Assembly (NCBI GenBank): GCA_050084515.1 | Contig: CM114273.1 | Coordinates: 36,766,001-36,830,000, forward strand | DNA: 64,000 nt | Reading direction: 5' to 3' | DNA from: Blasia pusilla | Taxonomy: Eukaryota > Marchantiophyta > Marchantiopsida > Blasiales | Part shown: positions 57,508 through 64,000 of the stretch, in pieces | Layout: the number at the start of each line of letters is the position of its first letter | How positions within the stretch are numbered: position 1 is the stretch's first letter | Position numbers and translations under genes: made by a program | Notes under the pieces: model-generated | Told to the model about the DNA's origin: nothing | The model's database searches: none | Seen by the model: only the letters and a program-made list of their open reading frames with translations

Positions 57508-58199
57508 ACTCCATAGAGACACGCGAAAATTAAAATTAATTGAGTAAAAAATGTCTCTTCAAGCTTTACATTATTTTTTAGATTTTCACTAGTCTTGTAT
57601 GTTAAAGCAACTAGATCACAAAATGAATATTTCTTGTGAACATGTAAATCTCAAGACTCGATGGGAATTTATAACTCCAAAAACGAGTTTTGCCTTCCAC
57701 TTGAATCTACTCTCAAATATACTCAATTGTACTTCTATGACATATTTGGACAAACTTGAGTAGTAGTATTCACAATATATAGATCATATACAATTCACAA
57801 GACCAAAAGATTAATATATTCATATCCATATGTGTAGTCAAGTTTTAATTGTGACAAGAAAATCCATGATTTGATCATATATTTAGTGATCCACATCAAT
57901 TGCCTCATCATCTATATATACATTTCTCCTTAAGTATGTTTCTCTACTTGTGATAGGTAAGCTAGGTTCAAAATCTCTCTCTACCTCTATTGTAGCAAGG
58001 AATTCTGAATTTTGAGGAACTCTCTCAGTTCTAACATGCCTATTCCACGTCATTATGTCGGACTCCCATCGCCTTCCTGTGCAAGTTTTCTTGAGGTTTT
58101 TGCAAGTGCACTAAAGACTCTTTAATGAGTTTTTTGCAATGCATGGACTTCTGCCAAGACAACAAGAGCAACATATCACTCAAGAACTAGCCTAGGGCT
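57508..58199. other. Intergenic, AT-rich, no recognised gene
   Basis: No conserved coding signal or known repeat landmark. It lies between the right end of copy B and the copia relic. Confidence 0.45.
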
Positions 58200-58549
58200 T
58201 GCTCAAGCAATTTTTGGGATGAACCAAGGGCCCTTACATTTGGGGATGATCCAAAAGTTGAAGATGCCTCTCCCCCAAATTTAGGATTCTCCAAAAGTAG
58301 GGGTTGATCCCGATATATACATGTTTTTTTTTTTGTGGCTATATGATTTGAAGCAACTTAAGGGTTTTGTGTCATTACACGTGTGCAACTTTAGGCCTAA
58401 GGAGAGAGTCTTGGAAAGCTTGCGATGTACAAATCTAAAGATTTAAGTAAATCAACATGAGAATGTTTGATTGTGGATGTACCTTTCAGATGGGAAGTGA
58501 ACACGTATATTATGTGTGTTTTGTATGAATAATTATCGAATTTCTTCTA
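58200..58549 (+). repeat. 5' LTR of the second copia relic
   Basis: Pairs with 62200-62503, best over the last 190 bases; the upstream half is too diverged to align confidently. It ends just before the primer-binding site. Confidence 0.55.
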
Positions 58550-58551
58550 AA

Positions 58552-58568
58552 AATTGGTATCAGATGAG
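58552..58568 (+). other. Copia primer-binding site
   Basis: ATTGGTATCAGATGAG directly after the LTR matches the plant copia tRNA-iMet site TGGTATCAGAGC in its first nine bases. Confidence 0.75.
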
Positions 58569-58589
58569 AGGTTAGGAAAATTTGCAATA

Positions 58590-59126
58590 GCAAGAAAGAT
58601 TTCCAACGTGAAGTTTGTGGAGAAATTTGATGGCAAGAGCAATTTTAGGTTGTGGTAGTTAAAGGTGGAGACATGTTGGTCCAGCAAGGACTGCAAAGAG
58701 GAATGAAGAAGAAACTTGAGGATAAGAATGCTATAGAGTGAGAGATTATAGAGTTTAGAGTTTTCATTATAATTCATTTAAGTATTACAAATGAGGTGTT
58801 GTACAATGTTATGAATGAAGATTCTACGCCCAAATTTATAGAGCTTATATATGACAAAGCCTTTGACAAGCTTGTTACTTAAGTGATCTATACTTGAGCA
58901 AAAGTTGTATACTCTGTACATGAAAGAAAGAAAAAACCGCGATGGAACCTCATATTGCTTTAAATCCAATCACTTGTGAGTTGTCTAATATGTAGGTAAG
59001 GCTAGAAGATGAAGTTAACATGCTAGCGTTGTTGTTGACATGATTGCCTAGTTCTTTTGAGCATCTAGTTACTTCTATGTTCTTTGGGAAAGATACAATA
59101 GAGTTAGATTTGGTCACCATAACATT
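58590..59126 (+). pseudogene. Copia gag relic
   Basis: Plus-strand frames read KFVEKFDGKSNFRLW, a TAG in place of Gln or Lys, then LKVET, and later (shifted) a KLYTLYMKEG block. These fit the 'KFDG.N...W' and 'L...LY.L.M.EG' landmarks of copia Gag. Numerous stops. The frame is cut at 59126 by the X unit. Confidence 0.7.
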
Positions 59127-59465
59127 TGTCGCGTCTTTTAGGATGGATTGGGGAGTATCCATAGGGCACCTTCTAGGGGATTGAAAGACAACCTCAAGAA
59201 GTCGAGGATGACCTGTTGAGGCCTTAGATAACTTGAGAGAGCATATTTCCCTTTCACTTTGGCTCATTTGGAGCTATATATAGATTTTTGGGTAAAGTTC
59301 CTATTATGAGTAAAGTCTAATTTCCACTTTGGGAAGTGGCCCTTGATCCCCAACAATAATTCAAGAGCTAAGGAGGTAATCTGCAAGCTCATGTTATTGT
59401 GGAGAGAGTTTGGGAGAGGGAAGGGGGTATACCCAAACAGAGGAAGCTTGGAAGCTCATATATAC
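59127..59465 (+). repeat. Additional X-type unit in the copia relic
   Basis: Starts TGTCGCGTCTTTTAGGATGG and follows the X landmarks through TCATTTGGAGC and GAGAGAGTTTGGGAGAGGG. It ends near GAAGCTTGGAAGCTCAT. It is preceded by CATT. No matching right end with GACA-CATT was found, so it may be the left end of a longer degraded element or a truncated copy. Confidence 0.65.
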
Positions 59466-60300
59466 GTAATGTCTTAATAGTTTTCGAATTCAATGTTTTT
59501 GTGAGAACTCAAAAAGAGCTTACTAGGATAGAAGAGAAGGGTTGGTAGAAATTTTTTTGGTTTCTGAGAAGAAATTTATAGGAAACAAGGAAAAAGTGTA
59601 CAGAAGAACCGAAGGACCGAAGGACCGACAAAAAGCTTTAGTGAAGAACTATCTTGGTTGCGTTACCTAACAAGAAAGAGCTACATGGTACGAAAGTGTC
59701 GGGAAGTTAGAAGCGTGAAGACCTAATTAAGAAGCCAATGACTAATATTAGGCAAGGAAGCATCAAGGAGAGGAAGGAGAAGTGGTTGGACGAACAACAA
59801 TGAAAGCTATTCAATGAACATCATGAAGAGATTCACGAGTGCCTATTGTGATGGAGAGCTCCATTTGAGAGGATGAAGATGATGAAGAAGTTGATATCAA
59901 AGAAAATCCACATCTCAACAGATTGGAGTTCAATCGTTAACAAGGTGGATGAATTGGGATTGCGCACTCTTTTCAAGAGTGTGTGGTGTATTTCCAACGA
60001 GGATCTGCTTCAAGACTTTAAAGAAGGAGTCAATTTTGGGAAGGAAGAACTTTGCTATTAAATGAAGAGTTCGGATGCAAAATTGTGAGTAAAAGTTGAG
60101 GAGATGAGATGTAGAGTAATCTACAAAGCTTATGTGACAATAAAAAAAATTGGGATTTCTTTGTGAAAACCCAATAAATTCTAAGATTGTTAATAGATAA
60201 AAAGTTGAAGACATACACAAAGCTGACTCCAAAATCTTTGTAAAGGTTCACAAGCCCCATCAAAAAATATTCTCACCCGCCAAACCTATGCATGTCCAGA
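59466..60300 (+). other. Unassigned sequence after the X unit
   Basis: Short frames only (for example a 62-residue stretch at 59873-60061 with no recognised domain). It could be leader and gag of a divergent element that starts at 59127. Confidence 0.35.
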
Positions 60301-60478
60301 GGGTGCTAGGGTGGTATTCTAGTAGGAGAGAGGAAGAGAGGAAGAGAGGAGAGTCTCTCTTTAAAAAAATGCACAAAAGGGAAAAAAAACTGAAACTCGC
60401 TTCAGAAAATAGGAAGATTATGGATAATAAGTGAGTAATTTTTTTGGAGATTTTTTGTGAAGAGAGGTAATTTGGTGT

Positions 60479-60905
60479 AATCCGTCAGACTCCTACGGGT
60501 TGCAAATTTTTGGTTTTTTCTTTGGGTTGGGGGAATTTTTTTTAGGGTTTTTTCTAACGTTTGCAACCCGTCGACTTTCGAGGGGTTGATTTTTAGGAAT
60601 CATGGTGACCTGTTGGAATCCGGCAAGTTGCAAATGTTCAAAAAAACCCAAAAAATGAATATTTTTCCCCAAGCAATAAATAAAAATAAAAATAAAAATT
60701 GCAACCGGTCAGATTACGGCTGGTTGAAAAGATAAGAAAATTATGAAATTTTTCACCTCCATTTTTTTAATTATAATTTTTTTTGAAAAAAAAAGCCTTT
60801 GCAATTTGTCAAAATGTTCCTCCCTCCAACTGGGCGGAAACTCGTCAAGTTGGAGGGAGGAAAATTTTGACCCGAGGGTTGCAAATATCTTACTCTATCC
60901 TCTCT
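60479..60905. repeat. Cluster of degenerate stem-loop units
   Basis: Five or so related inverted motifs of the form TTGCAACC(C/G)GTC...GAC...GGGTTGCAA occur at about 60479, 60561, 60617, 60699 and 60798-60905. The last contains a 24-bp stem (60808-60831 with 60848-60871, one mismatch, 16-nt loop). No protein. Confidence 0.65.
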
Positions 60906-61012
60906 TCCTCTCCTCTGCATGTCTATGACAACCATTTACTATTTTTTATGAAGAATGGGAAGAAACGTTGGTGAATTGGGGCTAGTATATCACGGGAGCA
61001 GTATAAAAACAA

Positions 61013-61800
61013 GTGATAGACTTGTTGGAGAATAATGCCCATGTCACTTATCTAGGTTCACATCTTGTTTATTTGTGGCCAATTGTAATCAAGGAGTGGG
61101 GATCGAAGAATGAATTGGAGGGCTATTTGAACGAGGATGTGGAGATTGTCTCAAGGGATGAAGAAGAGGCAATTCCACAAGATGCACCTCAAGAGACTCC
61201 AAGATTGTCATATGCACATGTATACAAGATGTAGCAGGAAGAGGAGAACATCCACTCTTGTAATGCGAGAGGACAAGGATGTAGAACTAGTTTAGTTGAA
61301 TAAGTCGCATGAGGTTCTAGTGGCCACCTTGGTGTCACTTGGGCAAGATATCCAAGAAGAACAAGCTCTTCGGAAGATGAAGATGGCAATCATGGAGTTG
61401 GAATATTAGTGGGGTAGTGTCATGGTAGATTAAAGTGCTAGAGCTATAGAGGATCATAGTGTATTAGTTAAAAGATATCAAATGATGATAGACAAAGTAG
61501 AATCATTGAGACTAGCAGTGAAGAGAGCATAATAGGGTAGAAATGAATTAGCATTTGAGTTAGTTGCAAAAGTGGAATGAAACAATTGTCTTGGAGAAGA
61601 AGTTGAAGGCATATGATATAGACACATTAATAGTTGAGGACCAGAGATTGACAAAGCTACTAACTAACTTGTGTGGTTGGTTGGGAAGCTATAGGAAATT
61701 TCAACAAGGGACTAAAATCAATGGTTATGAAGAGTTGCACCTCTTTATTGGATCACTATTGTAATCGTCTGAGAAAGCAAAAGTGATGAAAAATGTTAAA
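61013..61800 (+). pseudogene. Unassigned coding relic, possibly gag-like
   Basis: Two open stretches, 61013-61234 (ending TPRLSYAHVYKM) and 61564-61764 (NETIVLEKKLKAYDIDTLIV, LCGWLGSYRKFQQG), are separated by broken frames that contain LRKMKMAIMELEY and LVKRYQMMIDKVESLRLAV. The composition is charged and helical, with coiled-coil character. I do not recognise the family. Its position between an X unit and a copia LTR suggests a retroelement structural protein. Confidence 0.3.
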
Positions 61801-62199
61801 ACAACCTTGAGAAAGTGAGATTCAACTCAATTTTCCCTCGGAATGAATCTGAAGAGAATAGAATTATATTTTGAAGCGTGATAATTTTGACCGTTAAGTA
61901 TATATTTTCGTTCCCCAAGAGGATCAATCAATGGAATTCTCTTGATAATTTTGTACAGAGGTCTTCACCTATAGGAAATTATGTTCTCACTCTCTCGAGT
62001 GAAGATAATGCCTCTATCCAGAGAATGCATTAGGTTGTCCACAAGGGAAACAAGATCTTCTCACAATCTCAAGACTTCAAGAAAAGGATCTTCTACGGCT
62101 AGAACTTAATCCATCTTCGCAAGATGCTCTTTGTCTAACAAAGTGGGATCACTCATTCAAGAACTCTTCTATTCCTCTTGACCCAACTACTCACAAGCA

Positions 62200-62503
62200 A
62201 CATACTCATGGATGGCGGGGCGGGGACATATTACTTAGCGGCCCCCCCAAAAGCGAGGATGCGAGGGCTGGCCCCCATGGTACAATATGCACACTGGTTT
62301 TCTGCGTATTTAAGTGAAGGTATGTTTTTGGGTCATTCTGCACGTGCAACTTTAGGCTTGAGAGAGACTATTGGAGAACTCGTGATGTACAATGTGTACA
62401 GATTTCAGTAAAGCAACCTGAGTGTCTTTAATCGTGATTCGTACGGGAAGTGAACCATATACATTTTGTGTGATTCATGTGAAAGATTGTCCAATTTCTT
62501 CCA
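62200..62503 (+). repeat. 3' LTR of the second copia relic
   Basis: Similar to 58200-58549, most clearly from GCACGTGCAACTTTAGGC to the end near TTTCTTCCA. The left boundary is uncertain. Confidence 0.5.
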
Positions 62504-63664
62504 CCATTCCTACCTATCCAATTCTCAATACCTAACTAGATTAATGATCCTCCTACTTCCAGCTCTATGATCCCTTCTTATCCGCCTCCCTAGCTAGTCC
62601 CTACATATTTGATTTCTAAAGATTCAAGCGATGATGCTTGCACCTCCGTATTCTAACCGATCTACTTTGCTAACTACCTGTCTTTCCCAAAGATGCATTT
62701 GTTAAGATATCTTTGTATGCATATCTTCAAAAAGTAAAATTTCAAGAAGTCCTTTCATAGAGTTGTTGGATTCTCAACATTCACTTCTCATTATACATTA
62801 TTAATACAATTGATTAGATTAGCTTAGATTGATGGTTCCGACTTACACATCAAAAGAGTCATAATAATATGACGTAGGTGGTTTATGGAGTGACATTAAT
62901 AGGATTATCTAACCCTATATTTTTATATTAATGAAAATGAAGAAAATGGAGAAAAATCCCTCATTTCCCAAGTACTTAAATAGTCGTGAAGTCGCAACAA
63001 TGGCGCATTCTTATATGTCATGTTATCTCCATACTTTGTTTCCATCAAAGCTCTTCTATGAGCAGACGGACGAACTAGGCTGCTTTGTATCTTCAAGAGT
63101 GTTAATATATTTATGTGATTTCATTCTATTCTCTTTTCTAAAAAAATGATTTTTAAAATATAATCATAAATTTTCCTTTTAGAATTTAAATATAATTTCC
63201 ACTTTCTTAAATTAAAAGGAGTAATAACTTTCAACTCTTCTAAATAATTCCACTCTTCACTAAAAATTCAAATGATGCCCTACTCCACTAAATAATTCCA
63301 TTATTCCATAAAAATTTACAATACCTACTCTTCTCCTTCTACTCCTCCCACCAAAAGAATATACATTCATTAAATCATTAGTAAATCTTAAGTACTAAAA
63401 TCATTTCCTTCTTCCATTCAAGTTCGTTTTTCAAAATATCAAATGTGAATAAAAAATTAAGATTTAAAACTTCTTATTATTTTATCCTATTATATATATA
63501 TATATAAAAATTATGAGATGGATATGAGATACTTCAATTTTCCATGATTCACCAAAACAAGAGGCCACGATGTTCATGAATTAAAAAAAGCCACGCCAAA
63601 GCAAAGGCAAGAGATTATCAGATCTATGTACCGACGATTATCCAAATCTATGTATCAATCTATA
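62504..63664. other. Intergenic, strongly AT-rich toward the right
   Basis: No gene recognised. The stretch at 63130-63500 (TTTAAAATATAAT-type, CTCTTCTAAATAATTCCACTC) resembles the body of the 14.07-14.7 kb region, so both may derive from one repeat family. A short (TA)n occurs at 63492-63505. Confidence 0.4.
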
Positions 63665-64000
63665 TCTATATTATTATTGGAGAGTGCCGGTTTATTTTGC
63701 AAACTCCTCTCCACTTGACATTTGAAAATTTCAACCAATGGGATCACCTCACTTTTGAATAAATAAGATCCAAATAAATTTTAAATGAACTTTAATTATG
63801 GGAGGTAATATAAACCTCCCATAATCACATTGGGTTTACACTAATAGTAGAGGCAACGAAGGACGAGAATTTTGAAGAGAAGATAAATATTTGTATCTAC
63901 TATATATTGTACTAACCGGTGCACGGATGAATGAAAATTAGCTTGAGAAAACAAAGGCTTGGGTTTCAAAAGAAGTTAGTAGGGAGAACTAGACTTTCTC
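63665..64000 (+). mobile_element. Possible Helitron-like 5' terminus, runs off the window
   Basis: A|TCTATATTATTATTGGAGAG matches the minus-strand starts at 14859 and 31126. A perfect 12-bp stem (63795-63806 with 63814-63825) lies inside. No 3' end is visible before the window ends. Confidence 0.35.

Larger units (their letters stand above)
58200..62503 (+). mobile_element. Second copia relic (plus strand), with insertions
   Basis: Two related segments (about 58330-58549 and 62290-62503) share GTGCAACTTTAGGC, CGATGTACAA/TGATGTACAA, GGGAAGTGAAC and a CAATTTCTTC/GAATTTCTTC end, as LTRs would. The first is followed by TTGGTATCAGATGAG, a standard copia initiator-Met primer site, and by a copia gag start. 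Most of gag-pol is missing or replaced, including by an X unit at 59127. Boundaries of the LTRs are approximate. Confidence 0.6.

Overview
This window looks like a nuclear contig from a large, repeat-rich land-plant genome. One intact host gene with plant-type introns lies at about 19.3-29.65 kb (+). It encodes a plant-specific DUF863-family protein. Nearly everything else is retrotransposon sequence in nested layers. The divergent DUF863 N-terminus and the DNMT3-type (not DRM-type) methyltransferase on the retroelements fit a bryophyte, lycophyte or fern better than a flowering plant. That placement is inference.

The main discovery is a Ty3/gypsy-like retrotransposon family seen in three copies: A (minus strand, 1-12.5 kb, cut by the window edge), B (plus, 31819-57507) and C (plus, 47304-55640, inserted inside B). 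Its coding order is gag (two CCHC knuckles), aspartic protease (DSGA), a linker, a C5 cytosine DNA methyltransferase of DNMT3 motif order, reverse transcriptase (YIDD), RNase H, DDE integrase and a C-terminal PHD finger. All copies carry stops and frameshifts. The termini are odd: the left end is a unit X alone (starts TGTC) and the right end is Y-X-Y (ends GACA), so a GACA-AC-TGTC junction lies inside each element. This resembles the split direct repeats of PAT-like elements, yet the integrase is DDE type.

Layout. 1-12.5 kb: copy A, interrupted in its protease by a Ty1/copia element (1534-7551) that itself holds a solo terminal repeat (2773-3499). 12.5-15 kb: AT-rich intergenic DNA with a possible Helitron-like element. 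15-19.3 kb: GC-rich gene-proximal DNA. 19.3-29.65 kb: the DUF863 gene. 29.65-31.8 kb: AT-rich intergenic DNA. 31.8-57.5 kb: copy B, containing a LINE (32297-38876) bounded on both sides by (GA)n tracts, a solo LTR (46267-46740) and the whole of copy C. 57.5-62.5 kb: a decayed copia element with a further X unit and unassigned coding relics. 62.5-64 kb: AT-rich DNA and another Helitron-like terminus.

The window therefore records a sequence of insertions. It also shows a mobile element that has captured both a writer of DNA methylation and a probable chromatin reader.
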